This document shows, piece by piece, positions 9,032-18,136 of a stretch of DNA of 64,000 nucleotides. Position 1 is the first letter of the stretch. Every line of letters starts with the position of its first letter. This DNA is from Balneolaceae bacterium. GTDB lineage: Bacteria > Bacteroidota > Rhodothermia > Balneolales > Balneolaceae. Under the pieces are notes generated by a model. That model had not been told where the DNA came from. It did not search any database and saw only the letters and a list, made by a program, of their open reading frames with translations. Both the position numbers and the translations under genes were made by a program. The DNA lies in the NCBI GenBank assembly GCA_009711805.1, contig VEMX01000002.1, positions 30,089-94,088 of the forward strand. The letters are read 5' to 3'.

Positions 9032-9763
9032 TTACTGGTCAGACTGAAGGTTTTCAGGGACTTCCTGAATCTCTTTCAATTTACCCATGGCCCGATCTTT
9101 TAGATTATTGAACTGATCCTGGGGAATGCTGCCTACGGTAAACTGGTGATATAACCATACAATATAGGTTGCCATGACATCTTCATAGCAGTAATGTTCA
9201 ATGAGATCCAGGTCACCTGCCCGGTACATAATGAGTACTTGGTTTCCCTCTCCGGTTTGTTTAAAGGGAATCCCTATCAGTTGCCCCAAGTGTTTTAGTT
9301 TGGGCCATGAACTGGCACCATAGTTACTGAACTCGTCTACCAAATCCACATTATGGCGACTGTACCGGTAGCGGATATCATAATCATTCATACGAACCGG
9401 CATTTGCAGGCCGTGTTTCATGGCTCGGTAAACAAGCACGGGAATATCGAATCCTTTACCGTTGTGATGGATGAGCCCAAAATCTTTATATGTACCAATA
9501 GCATCAAAAATTTGAATCAGACCTTCTTTTTCATCTTCTCCATGCCAAGATACTTTTTGCCGGGGTTGTCCGGTATTTTCAATCCAGAGTCCCACCCAGG
9601 ATACAACCTGATGATACATGGGAGGCAGGAATCCAGCTTTGTTGCGGGCTAATTCTTCGCTGGCTTTTTCAAGCAATAAGTCTTCATCCGATTCTTGATC
9701 TTTCAACACACTGCGAATAAAACCAAGGTCAGGAACGGTTTCCAAATCAAAAATAAAAAACAT
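9032..9763 (-). CDS. Predicted 3'-5' exonuclease, PolB-exonuclease-like
   Basis: DEDD-superfamily nuclease of 243 residues, cytoplasmic. The N-terminus MFFIFDLETVPD carries the first two catalytic acids (D6, E8). LIHHNGKGFDIPVLVYRAM looks like the Exo II region, and HYCYEDVMATYIVWLYH like the Exo III region with its Asp. This arrangement matches Pfam DNA_pol_B_exo2. It lies 51 bases downstream of ansA on the same strand. The biological substrate of this family is not clear. Confidence 0.8.
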   Translation of the reverse strand: MFFIFDLETVPDLGFIRSVLKDQESDEDLLLEKASEELARNKAGFLPPMYHQVVSWVGLWIENTGQPRQKVSWHGEDEKEGLIQIFDAIGTYKDFGLIHHNGKGFDIPVLVYRAMKHGLQMPVRMNDYDIRYRYSRHNVDLVDEFSNYGASSWPKLKHLGQLIGIPFKQTGEGNQVLIMYRAGDLDLIEHYCYEDVMATYIVWLYHQFTVGSIPQDQFNNLKDRAMGKLKEIQEVPENLQSDQ

Positions 9764-9814
9764 AAGACTGTATATTTTGTTCGTTGGTGATGGATGAAGA
9801 GGGTGTAAGTTGGA

Positions 9815-10810
9815 TTATCCAGTGAGTTCACCTGCCAACGATTGTTGAAATAATTCTTCAATATCGGATTTGGATTCATTATGTGCCAATAAAAACATCA
9901 TTTTGGTGAGAGCAGCTTCTAAGGTCATATCTCCGCCGCTGATAGCTCCGTGTTCCAAGGCTGCCCGACCGGCAGGATACTGGCTAAGGTCGGCTGAATC
10001 GAAGGCAGCCTGAGATACAATAGCTACCGAAACACCAGCTTGTTGGCACTTTTCCAGGAATGGCAACAAACTGAAGGTCCCTTTTATGGGAAAATTACCA
10101 CTGCCATATGCACGAATTATAACAGCCCTTAGCATACCCAGGTCAAGGCAATCGAGAAAGCGGGGGTTGAGATTTGGATAAGCTGTGATAACAAAAACAT
10201 CGTTGGTAAACTGTGCCTGGTTATGGAATCCCCCCTTCCCATAGTGGTGTTGTTCCTTCATGTTAATACGAATTCCGAATTCGGCAAGGGAGGGGAAATT
10301 GGGGGAGCCAAAGGCTTTAAAATCCCCAATACTCATCTTAGTAGAGCGATTTCCCCGGTACAGTGCATCATTAAAGCAGATGCCTACTTCGTGGACTGGA
10401 TGGGTCGCAATTTCAATGGCATTAACAAGGTTTCGCCGGGCGTCGCTGCGTATACTGCTCATAGGGAGCTGACTTCCGGTAAAGATGACCGGTTTTTCCA
10501 AATTCTTTAATGCAAAACTGAGGGCAGAAGCAGAATAAGCCATGGTATCGGTGCCGTGCAAAATCACAAAACCATCATAGGCTGTATAATTTTGTTCAAT
10601 ACAGGTTGCCAATTCAATCCAGTGTGAGGCATTGAGGTCAGAACTATCTTCAAAAAAGAGAGGCAGTGTAGAGATTTCCGCAATCTCATTAAGCTCTGGT
10701 ATTTCTTTATATAATACACTTGCCCACGCTTCCGGATCCAATTCTACTCCGGCGCCTTTAGCGCTCATTGCAATGGTTCCGCCAGTCTGTATAAGTAATA
10801 TTTTTTTCAT
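9815..10810 (-). CDS. ansA: L-asparaginase, cytoplasmic type
   Basis: Hydrolyses L-asparagine to aspartate and ammonia. The 331-residue protein has no signal peptide. It shows the N-terminal nucleophile motif (IQTGGTIAMS), the second catalytic segment (VILHGTDTMAYSASAL), EKPVIFTGSQLP, SDARRNLVNAI and a C-terminal Thr/Ser-poor domain as in type I enzymes. The exonuclease gene follows on the same strand. A Glu/Asp-tRNA amidase alpha-like (GatD) role is unlikely because that subunit has an extra N-terminal domain. Confidence 0.92.
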   Translation of the reverse strand: MKKILLIQTGGTIAMSAKGAGVELDPEAWASVLYKEIPELNEIAEISTLPLFFEDSSDLNASHWIELATCIEQNYTAYDGFVILHGTDTMAYSASALSFALKNLEKPVIFTGSQLPMSSIRSDARRNLVNAIEIATHPVHEVGICFNDALYRGNRSTKMSIGDFKAFGSPNFPSLAEFGIRINMKEQHHYGKGGFHNQAQFTNDVFVITAYPNLNPRFLDCLDLGMLRAVIIRAYGSGNFPIKGTFSLLPFLEKCQQAGVSVAIVSQAAFDSADLSQYPAGRAALEHGAISGGDMTLEAALTKMMFLLAHNESKSDIEELFQQSLAGELTG

Positions 10811-10961
10811 GTTGATTCTTTCGTTCTGTGCATTAAATTAGTTCTTCACACTGTATTCATTTTTTTAACCCATCATTCAGAGAAAATTGGAGCCTAATAT
10901 ATGTAAGTCCAATAATGAATAAAAAGGAACAGATGTTCCTATTCAAAAACAGGAGGAATCC

Positions 10962-13088
10962 ATGAAAGTTTATAATCCTACTCGTATTCGCAACGTTGTG
11001 TTGTTGGGCCATTCCGGCTCCGGTAAGACAACGTTGGCTGAAACCATGCTATTCGAAGCCGGAGCCATTAACCGAAGAGGAACTGTAGAGGAGGGGACTA
11101 CCATATCTGACTATCATTCCCTTGAAAAAGAAAAACAGAAATCAATTTTTTCCTCCTTTATGAATCTTGACTGGAGAGGTAACAAGATCAATCTTATTGA
11201 CACTCCCGGTACAGCCGATTATATAGGAGAAGTTGTTGGGGCCCTTCGAGTTGCAGATACGGCATTATTCACATTGAGTTCTGAACAAGGGGTGGAAACA
11301 GCAACTGATTCGCTGTGGAAGTATGCCCGTAAGTATAATGTGCCCTCAATGTTTGTAGTGAATAAACTGGACAACGAACAGTCGAATTTTTGGAAATGTG
11401 TAGACGAGTCGAAAGAGCATTTTGGGCGAGAGGTGACAGTTGTTCAATATCCCTATAGTGAAGGAAGTGATTTCCATGCTATTATAGACGTGTTACGGAT
11501 GACGATGTATGAGTTTCCTGAAAAAGGAGGCAAGCCTGATAAACTACCTATTCCAGATTCCGAACGCGCCCGGGTCGATAAATTGCACCAGGAGTTAGTG
11601 GAAACCATTGCCGAGAATGACGAAACACTCATGGATATTTACTTCGAACATGGGGAGCTTGATGAAGAACAAATGCAGAAAGGATTACATCTTTCTCTGG
11701 TGAAGGGACAGATCTATCCTCTGTTTTGTGCATGTGCTTCCTTAAACATGGGAACCGGCCGTATTATGGGTTTCATGAATGATGTTGCTCCTAATCCAAT
11801 GGAAGGCAATCCTCCCAAAGATCAGAACGAAGAGAACTTTGATTTGGACCCGGATGGCAAACCCGTGATATTTCTTTTTAAAACTCATTCAGAATCTCAT
11901 GTAGGAGATCTGATTTACTTCAAAGTATATGGTGGCTCGGTTCAGCCGGGGTTGGACCTGGTGAACAGTTCTAACCTGAATACGGCGAGGCTGGGAAACC
12001 TGTTTTTAACCGAAGGACACAAGCGAATTGAAATACCGGAAATTAAAACCGGGGACATAGGTGCTGTAGTAAAACTAAAAGACAGCGAAGTAAATGATAC
12101 CCTTCATGAGAAAGGGCATGATGTAAAACTCCAGCCAATTGTATTTCCTCCTACAACTATTCGGACGGCTGTAAAATTAAAACAGGAAGGAGAAGAAGAT
12201 AAATTGGGCCATGCCCTCAATCAAATACATCGCGAAGACCCTTCGGTAGTTATTGAACACAGCCAGGAGCTTCGTCAAATCATCATTCACGGACAGGGAG
12301 AGGAACACCTTGCAGTGATAGAAGATCAGCTCAAAAACAGGTTTAACCTGGATGTTGAGTTTATTACTCCAAAAATTCCATACCGGGAAACGATTACAAA
12401 ATCGTACCGGGCGCAGTATAAGCATAAGAAACAGTCGGGGGGTGCCGGCCAGTTTGCTGAAGTATATTTGCTGATTGAACCCTACAAAGAAGGCATGTCA
12501 ACTCCCGGCGATCTTAAAGTTCGTGATGTTGAAGAGCATGAACTTCCATGGGGAGGTAAACTGGTATTTCAAAATTGCATTGTAGGCGGAGTGATAGACA
12601 ATCGTTTTATGCCGGCTATTCTGAAAGGAATCATGGAAAAAATGGAGAATGGACCGATGAGCGGTTGTCGTGTGAGGGATGTTCGCATATCAGTGTATGA
12701 TGGTTCTATGCACTCGGTGGATTCTAACGAAGCTGCTTTTAAAACAGCAGCCCGTATGGCCTTTCGAGATGGGTTTATGAAAGCCGGGCCTCAACTAATG
12801 GAGCCTGTATATGAAATCGAGGTTACCGTTCCTACCGATTATATGGGGGATGTAATGAGTGATTTGGGAACCCGACGTGGACAAATCCAGGGTATGCAGG
12901 CTGAAGGATCACTTCAGAAAATAAAAGCCCATGTTCCTCTCGAGGAGCTGGATCATTATTCCACCCGGCTTAAATCGATGACTCAGGGCAGTGCAACTTA
13001 TCTTCGTGAGTTCTCTCATTATGCCTCTGCACCCTTCGAAGTTCAGGAAAAAGTGGTGCAGGCCAATACTGAGCTTGAAGAAGCTTGA
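10962..13088 (+). CDS. Elongation factor G-like GTPase (EF-G2 type)
   Basis: Translational GTPase of 708 residues. P-loop GHSGSGKT (16-23), G3 motif DTPGTADY, G4 motif NKLD, then domains II-V as in EF-G (domain IV: YKHKKQSGGAGQFAEVYL; domain V: YEIEVTVPTDYMGDVMSDLGTRRGQIQGM). The switch-II His of canonical EF-G (DTPGHVDF) is Thr here. This and the divergent G1 region place it with the EF-G-like paralogues whose role is unclear, not with the housekeeping fusA. An AGGAGG ribosome-binding site lies just before the ATG. A hairpin terminator follows at 13111. Confidence 0.9.
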   Translation: MKVYNPTRIRNVVLLGHSGSGKTTLAETMLFEAGAINRRGTVEEGTTISDYHSLEKEKQKSIFSSFMNLDWRGNKINLIDTPGTADYIGEVVGALRVADTALFTLSSEQGVETATDSLWKYARKYNVPSMFVVNKLDNEQSNFWKCVDESKEHFGREVTVVQYPYSEGSDFHAIIDVLRMTMYEFPEKGGKPDKLPIPDSERARVDKLHQELVETIAENDETLMDIYFEHGELDEEQMQKGLHLSLVKGQIYPLFCACASLNMGTGRIMGFMNDVAPNPMEGNPPKDQNEENFDLDPDGKPVIFLFKTHSESHVGDLIYFKVYGGSVQPGLDLVNSSNLNTARLGNLFLTEGHKRIEIPEIKTGDIGAVVKLKDSEVNDTLHEKGHDVKLQPIVFPPTTIRTAVKLKQEGEEDKLGHALNQIHREDPSVVIEHSQELRQIIIHGQGEEHLAVIEDQLKNRFNLDVEFITPKIPYRETITKSYRAQYKHKKQSGGAGQFAEVYLLIEPYKEGMSTPGDLKVRDVEEHELPWGGKLVFQNCIVGGVIDNRFMPAILKGIMEKMENGPMSGCRVRDVRISVYDGSMHSVDSNEAAFKTAARMAFRDGFMKAGPQLMEPVYEIEVTVPTDYMGDVMSDLGTRRGQIQGMQAEGSLQKIKAHVPLEELDHYSTRLKSMTQGSATYLREFSHYASAPFEVQEKVVQANTELEEA

Positions 13089-13110
13089 TTATTTAATCTG
13101 AATAAATAAC

Positions 13111-13146
13111 AAAAAGGAGTATGCTCATAAGGTATACCCCTTTTTT
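13111..13146 (+). terminator. Rho-independent terminator after EF-G-like gene
   Basis: AAAAAGGAGTAT and ATACCCCTTTTT pair with one mismatch across an 11-base loop, ending in a T run. It lies 23 bases after the EF-G-like stop and before the convergent ostA-like gene, so it may serve both. Confidence 0.7.
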
Positions 13147-13175
13147 ATTCGTTTCGGATTACCCTCAGACAAGAT

Positions 13176-14585
13176 CTATTCTTTTTTACCCAACAGGAAC
13201 TCGAGGTATCTTCGGGGAAGCTCAAAAGGAGGCTCTTTGGGAACCTGAGGAAAGCGGGGACGGGCTTTGGTAATTGGTTTTTGAGGTCTGATTTGAGGAT
13301 CCCAGGTAAAACCTTCCAGCGTACGATCGGCTAATTTTTCGTTTTCCGGAATATAATAGCCCTTATTTTGACCCGCTTTTACCCTCGCCAGCGATCCGTT
13401 TCCAAAAGTCATGGTGGTTTTTGGGGAAGTGTATTCAACGGCACCGTCGGCTTTGTCATTTTCATCTGCCAGGTGATATAAGACGTGGCTGTTAGGGAAA
13501 ATTTGGATGCTGGAAATCTCACCTTCAGTAAAGTATGCCGTTAATGTATCTCCCTTTATTTGGTGAAATCGTTCTGTGAGAGAATCTTTTTCTACGGCGA
13601 TGGCTCCCTGGTAAGATTTTAGCTGTTTAATGTCGCTGCTGTCTAACTGAACAGAGATATATGGGCCGGTGAGCTGGATGTCTTTATGCCAGGCTTTAGG
13701 TTCCTGAATCAACTGAAATTGTTCTGTGGTAGAATTATACAGGAGTGTATCAGAGACAGAGGAGAATTTGGTTGACCATACCCGAACATTGCCATACCCA
13801 CGGATGTAATCGGTAGAGTCGGTTTCAAGCATTAAGAGTTCTTTGGAGTTGATATGGGTAGTATCCGTAGTGTCTGAGCTTATTTTTCTTAAATAAGCAT
13901 TTCCATCCACATATCGGCGGCCGGTACTGTCTGCCTCCAGGTAATCGCCTGTGAGGATAGCGTTGTTGGTAGAGTCTGCCACAAACATATTGCTATGCAT
14001 TTGCAGCAATTCTTTTTTCCGGTTTATAAACAGGCTATCGCCCTCGGCATACTGGGCCGAATCAGAGAGTTGAACCTGTTGGCGAAAGATAGCGCTGTCT
14101 TGTTGCTGAAAGTAGATGCCTTGTAAAGCTACTAAGGTGCCGTCCTGATCTTCCAGGCGGATGCCACTATTGAATGTGGCTATTTTTGTTAAAAAACTAT
14201 AGTCCACCGATTCTCCAAACAGGGTGGTACTATCCTGAACTATGACCACTCTTCCCCGAAGATAACTCAATTCCTGGTTCTTAAAGTAGTAAAGGGTATC
14301 AGCCCAAATAGTTTCTTCATCGGTGTCTATTTGAATATTACCGAAAGCACGGGTTTCTCCTCTGTTTAAGAATCTCCATACACTATCGGAAACCATGGCC
14401 ATGCCATCAATAAACAGGCGTACATCATACAGTTTTTGTACTTCTTCCCCTTCAATAGTATCCATGTTAACTACCCCTGCCGTATCAATTTGTATCACAT
14501 TTTGAGCAGATACAGAAGCAAAGTAAAGCAAACTTATTGCAAGCGTGAGCAAGTACAGGCGAGATATAAGGTTTGGTTTCTTCAA
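13176..14585 (-). CDS. OstA-like (LptA/LptD jellyroll) exported protein
   Basis: Protein of 469 residues with a signal peptide (LYLLTLAISLLYFASVSAQ) and repeated beta-jellyroll-like segments (GYGNVRVWSTKF, RGRVVIVQDSTTLFGESVDYSF, GNAYLRKIS). These are typical of OstA-like proteins that form the periplasmic part of the lipopolysaccharide bridge. There is no long C-terminal barrel, so it is closer to an enlarged LptA than to full LptD. It overlaps the upstream lptC by four bases (ATGA), which supports a shared role in LPS transport. It ends with a proline-rich basic tail (PITKARPRFPQVPKEPPFELP). Confidence 0.85.
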   Translation of the reverse strand: MKKPNLISRLYLLTLAISLLYFASVSAQNVIQIDTAGVVNMDTIEGEEVQKLYDVRLFIDGMAMVSDSVWRFLNRGETRAFGNIQIDTDEETIWADTLYYFKNQELSYLRGRVVIVQDSTTLFGESVDYSFLTKIATFNSGIRLEDQDGTLVALQGIYFQQQDSAIFRQQVQLSDSAQYAEGDSLFINRKKELLQMHSNMFVADSTNNAILTGDYLEADSTGRRYVDGNAYLRKISSDTTDTTHINSKELLMLETDSTDYIRGYGNVRVWSTKFSSVSDTLLYNSTTEQFQLIQEPKAWHKDIQLTGPYISVQLDSSDIKQLKSYQGAIAVEKDSLTERFHQIKGDTLTAYFTEGEISSIQIFPNSHVLYHLADENDKADGAVEYTSPKTTMTFGNGSLARVKAGQNKGYYIPENEKLADRTLEGFTWDPQIRPQKPITKARPRFPQVPKEPPFELPRRYLEFLLGKKE

Positions 14586-15151
14586 TCTACAATTATTTCC
14601 CCGGTAACTTCTTTAAGATTGTAGTTGGTCAGATCAGTATTCCCTGAAAAACCTTTGGCATTAATACTGTCCGTGGGGGTAATAATGAGTACATAGCCGG
14701 GAGTACTTACACGGTCAATGTTACGTTCCCATTGCAGATAATTGGACCGTAGTGTTTTGTTGTCGGCCGTTTCCACGAATACATTTCCATAGAGCTCGAA
14801 CACCGATCTTTCCGGATAATGAACGGCACTATCGGATTCCACAGAGGTATTAAGCCTTCCTGATTCATCGAAGATCTCAATAAAAACAGGACCGCTTATT
14901 TTAGTGATATTTCGGGTTTCATGGTTAATGGAAGATGTTTTACTCCCTTTAAGCCTGAGGCTCAGTAATCCATCTTCCACTATTTCCAATTCTACCTCCA
15001 GGCTTTCTGTGGTAGTAAGCAGAGAATCACTTAATTCCCGTTGTATCTGTTGATTATCACTTTCTGATAATTGGGTACACCCGGAAAAGGCGTAACACAA
15101 AAAGGCAATCAGCAGTACATTAAAGGGTGCCAAAATAGCGGTCTCCGGCAT
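14582..15151 (-). CDS. lptC: LPS export protein LptC
   Basis: Membrane-anchored or lipidated periplasmic component of the Lpt system, about 189 residues. The N-terminal hydrophobic segment ends in a possible lipobox (AFSGC). The body has the LptC jellyroll look (GSKTSSINHETR, GRLNTSVESDSAVHYPERSVFELYGNVFVETADNKTLRSNYLQW). The start is uncertain: ATG 15151 overlaps upp by 32 bases, and a TTG at 15133 or a more upstream ATG at 15199 are alternatives. I chose 15151 because it gives the shortest N-terminus with an ATG before the hydrophobic stretch. The ostA-like gene follows with a four-base overlap. Confidence 0.8.
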   Translation of the reverse strand: MPETAILAPFNVLLIAFLCYAFSGCTQLSESDNQQIQRELSDSLLTTTESLEVELEIVEDGLLSLRLKGSKTSSINHETRNITKISGPVFIEIFDESGRLNTSVESDSAVHYPERSVFELYGNVFVETADNKTLRSNYLQWERNIDRVSTPGYVLIITPTDSINAKGFSGNTDLTNYNLKEVTGEIIVD

Positions 15152-15746
15152 CACCGAGTCCGGGAACAATAAATGCCTGTTCGTTAAGCTTTTCATCAAT
15201 AGCTGCCGTTATTATGGGTACATCGGGATGGTCGTCCTGGAGTCGTTCAACTCCTTCGGGAGCTGAAATCAAAGAAACAAAACGGATATTTTTAGCCCCC
15301 GATTCTTTCAGGAAGTTTAACGCATGAGAAGCGCTGCCCCCTGTGGCCAGCATGGGATCTACCAGCAGGCAGTAAGCTTCTTCAATGCCGTTGGGCAGAT
15401 TGTGGTAGTAGTTAACCGGCTCGTGAGTTTCTTCATCGCGGTATACTCCTACATGGCCTACCTTGGCATCGGGCATAAAACTGATGATTCCGTCTACCAG
15501 GCTCAGGCCGGCTCTCAAAATAGGTATAACAACTACTTCGGATGCCGGTTGATACCCTTTTGCGGGCTGAATGGGAGTCTCTATTTGCGTTTCTTCCAGC
15601 GGCAAATGATCCAACGCATGGTACGCCAGAATGGTGCCGATGGTCCCCATTGCCCGTCGGAATGGGGCCGTTTCGGCAGTCTTGTCTCGCAGTATGGTTA
15701 AGTAACGTTTAACTACCGGATGATCGACTACCGTGACTTCACTCAT
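15120..15746 (-). CDS. upp: Uracil phosphoribosyltransferase
   Basis: Converts uracil and PRPP to UMP in pyrimidine salvage. The 208-residue protein has the PRPP loop (LLVDPMLATGGSASHAL), the RAGLSLVDG segment, and the uracil-recognition C-terminus (FIVPGLGDAGDRYFGTL). It starts one base after the stop of the upstream symporter gene and overlaps lptC, so it is within a compact minus-strand operon that mixes uptake, salvage and LPS export. Confidence 0.97.
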   Translation of the reverse strand: MSEVTVVDHPVVKRYLTILRDKTAETAPFRRAMGTIGTILAYHALDHLPLEETQIETPIQPAKGYQPASEVVVIPILRAGLSLVDGIISFMPDAKVGHVGVYRDEETHEPVNYYHNLPNGIEEAYCLLVDPMLATGGSASHALNFLKESGAKNIRFVSLISAPEGVERLQDDHPDVPIITAAIDEKLNEQAFIVPGLGDAGDRYFGTL

Positions 15747-15747
15747 T

Positions 15748-17385
15748 TCAGGCTCCTTCTATTTCTTTCATTTTATTAAAGTACTTGGTACTTGCAGCTG
15801 CAACGCCTCCAGAGAGTGCAAACAGAGCAATGATGTTAGGGAAGGTCATTAGTCCCAGGGCAATATCTCCAATAGCCCAGACCGTAGCCAGCGGAAAGAT
15901 GGCACCAATAAAATGCATGATCAGGTACACCACTTTGTAGTACAAGATCGATTTATCCCCGGCAAGGTATTGTATAGAACGGTCTCCGTAATAACTCCAG
16001 CTTATAGCTGTGGATATACCAAACAGGAGTACACATATAGTTACAATATATTTACCGCCGGCAAAGAGGGGGGCGAGACCTTTTTCGAATGCCAGGGAAG
16101 TAAGAGGAGCTCCGTTTTCTATAATGCTGGTATACAAGTACTCAACTTCATTTCCTTCTTCATCAACAATGACGGCATTTTTCTGATCGTTAATATTAAG
16201 TTCGCCAGAGAATAAGTCGGTGCGGGCTTCGTCCAGGTACAGTAGTCCGGTTTCGTGGTCGTTACGAATAATGGCACCTTCAACCGTTTCACCTTCTTCA
16301 ATAATGATGGTATTGGTGTTTTCCTGCATTTCAAAAGTGTTTTCTTTGCTGATGGGGTCAAACACAACATCATGGTGCTGTTCCCATACTCCGGTACTTA
16401 CAATTACAAGTCCGGTAAAGGTACATACTACAATCGTATCGATAAACGGTTCAAGCAACGCTACAACCCCTTCTCTTACCGGTTCTTCAGTTTTAGCAGC
16501 ACCGTGAGCAATAGGGGCAGAACCCTGTCCCGCTTCGTTGGAGAATAAACCACGTTTAATTCCCCAAACCAATGTAGTTAGGAAAGCACCTGAACCTACA
16601 CCAAACAATCCCGCTTCGGGAGTAAAAGCGGATGTATAAATAGTTTTAAATGCTGGAATAATATTTCCTGCATTCAGCGTCAGAATAATTAAAGCTCCCA
16701 ATACATAGATCAGGGCCATCAGCGGCATGAGACGTGCGGTTACCTGTCCAATTCGCTTAATACCGCCAATAATTACAATACCGACAAGAGAAGCTGTAAC
16801 CAGTCCGGTAATCCATCCCGGAATAAGAAATGTACTGTACATAGTGTCAGAAACGGTGTTAGCTTGCACCGCATTCCCGGTTAGGAACGAACAAATTACT
16901 GCCATTGCAGCAAAAAATACGGCCAGCCATTTCCAGTTAGCCCCCAGTCCGCGTTCAATATAGTACATTGGGCCACCGGATACCGATCCATCGGTATTCT
17001 GAACACGATACTTCACAGCAAGGGTACATTCGGTATATTTTATGGCCATACCAAAAAAGGCCGTCACCCACATCCAAAACAAGGCGCCCGGACCTCCATA
17101 ATGGATAGCAATGGCCACCCCGGCAATGTTACCAATACCTACGGTTGCCGAAAGTGCAGTGGTTAAAGCCTGGAAGTGATTAACGTCTCCGGTATCATCG
17201 GGGTTGTCGTAAGTACCCATTACTGTTTTTACACCATGTGTAAATCTTCGAAGCTGTACAAACCCAAGACGAAGCGTTATAAAAATTCCAAACCCGAGTA
17301 GGACAACAATCATAATCGGGAATTGTTCCGGTGTAGACCAAACCACATTGTTTAGCCAGTCTACTGCGCTTTCAAATAATTCCAT
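15748..17385 (-). CDS. Alanine/glycine:cation symporter with extra soluble loop
   Basis: Sodium- or proton-coupled amino-acid carrier of the AGCS family. Family marks: GFVQLRRFTHGVKTVMG, FQALTTALSATVGIGNIAGVA, GSVSGGPMYYIERGLG, GLFSNEAGQGSAPIAHGAAKT and ISTAISWSYYGDRSIQYL. The usual length is about 450-480 residues; here it is 545, with an acidic hydrophilic insertion (about 337-425, with IIIEEGETVEGAI and NAVIVDEEGNEVEYLYTS) between two membrane segments, exactly where the family normally has a short loop. It is the first gene of the operon with upp, lptC and ostA-like. Confidence 0.93.
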   Translation of the reverse strand: MELFESAVDWLNNVVWSTPEQFPIMIVVLLGFGIFITLRLGFVQLRRFTHGVKTVMGTYDNPDDTGDVNHFQALTTALSATVGIGNIAGVAIAIHYGGPGALFWMWVTAFFGMAIKYTECTLAVKYRVQNTDGSVSGGPMYYIERGLGANWKWLAVFFAAMAVICSFLTGNAVQANTVSDTMYSTFLIPGWITGLVTASLVGIVIIGGIKRIGQVTARLMPLMALIYVLGALIILTLNAGNIIPAFKTIYTSAFTPEAGLFGVGSGAFLTTLVWGIKRGLFSNEAGQGSAPIAHGAAKTEEPVREGVVALLEPFIDTIVVCTFTGLVIVSTGVWEQHHDVVFDPISKENTFEMQENTNTIIIEEGETVEGAIIRNDHETGLLYLDEARTDLFSGELNINDQKNAVIVDEEGNEVEYLYTSIIENGAPLTSLAFEKGLAPLFAGGKYIVTICVLLFGISTAISWSYYGDRSIQYLAGDKSILYYKVVYLIMHFIGAIFPLATVWAIGDIALGLMTFPNIIALFALSGGVAAASTKYFNKMKEIEGA

Positions 17386-17486
17386 GTATATAAATTTAAT
17401 GTTAAATATTCTCTACGTTAAGCAGTGAGAAAGTAAAAAAGATTTCGGAATATTTAAGGAGAACATTAATTCTGGCTAAATATTAA

Positions 17487-17515
17487 TTTTTGTGAACGAT
17501 TTTGCTTTATCTTTG
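17487..17515 (+). promoter_or_regulatory. Candidate promoter of HU gene
   Basis: A TATCTTTG box at 17508-17515 fits the Bacteroidota -7 consensus TAnnTTTG. A TTTTTG lies upstream at 17487-17492, but the 15-base spacing is shorter than the usual 19-21. It is 58 bases before the HU-like gene. Confidence 0.4.
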
Positions 17516-17572
17516 ATTGACGATGTAGCATTCATAGAGCAGGTATTATTAACAGAAAAAATATTTTAGATT

Positions 17573-17866
17573 ATGACTAAAGCAGACATTGTAGATGTAA
17601 TATCAACCTCTGTAGGCCTTACAAAAGTAGAAACGGAAGCAGTGGTAAACGGATTTATGGAAACAGTTATAGACGCAATGAAGAGAGGAGATAATATTGA
17701 ATTGCGTGGTTTCGGTAGTTTCAAAGTTGTGAAAAGAGCACAGAGAGTAGCACGTAATCCCAAAACAAATGAGGAAGTAATTGTGCCCGAACAGTTCGTT
17801 CCTGTGCTTAAAGTGTCAAAAGATTTCAAAGAAGAAGTGAATGAAGCTCATATGGTTGAAAATTGA
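17573..17866 (+). CDS. HU/IHF-family DNA-binding protein
   Basis: Small nucleoid protein of 97 residues that bends DNA as a dimer. N-terminal helices (MTKADIVDVISTSVGLTKVETEAVVNGFMETVIDAMKRG), the conserved RGFGSFKV turn, and the beta-arm region with ARNPKT followed by VPEQFVPVLKVSKDFK. Arm length and core match HU more than IHF. It is the first gene on the plus strand after the agcS operon, with a TAnnTTTG-like promoter box upstream. Confidence 0.93.
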   Translation: MTKADIVDVISTSVGLTKVETEAVVNGFMETVIDAMKRGDNIELRGFGSFKVVKRAQRVARNPKTNEEVIVPEQFVPVLKVSKDFKEEVNEAHMVEN

Positions 17867-17950
17867 TTTAGAAAAGGATCAAAATCTTCTTACTTTTATA
17901 CATAACAAATCGAACATACACTCATACATAAAGATATTAGGTGATTCCGT

Positions 17951-18043
17951 ATGCCAAGTGGTAAAAAAAGAAAGCGCTCAAAGATTGCAAAACATAAGCG
18001 AAAAAAGCGTTTGAGAAAAAACCGACACAAGAAGAAAAAGTAA
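17951..18043 (+). CDS. AURKAIP1/COX24-domain small basic protein
   Basis: Protein of 30 residues starting MPSGKKRKRSKIAKHKRK and ending NRHKKKK, almost entirely Lys/Arg/His. It matches the AURKAIP1/COX24-type peptides of Bacteroidota, thought to be ribosome-associated (family knowledge). It follows the HU gene by 84 bases and is followed at once by a strong hairpin terminator, so it is probably a real, highly expressed gene. Confidence 0.85.
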   Translation: MPSGKKRKRSKIAKHKRKKRLRKNRHKKKK

Positions 18044-18052
18044 TTTTGTATT

Positions 18053-18076
18053 AAAGGCTCCGTTTTCGGAGCCTTT
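18053..18076 (+). terminator. Rho-independent terminator
   Basis: AAAGGCTCCG, a TTTT loop and CGGAGCCTTT form a perfect 10-bp hairpin with a T tract, nine bases after the COX24-like stop codon. Confidence 0.85.
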
Positions 18077-18136
18077 TCAGTTTAAAAGAAATGGGAAGTT
18101 TTTCTTAAAGCCGTAAACCGAATAAATACGTTTTAG

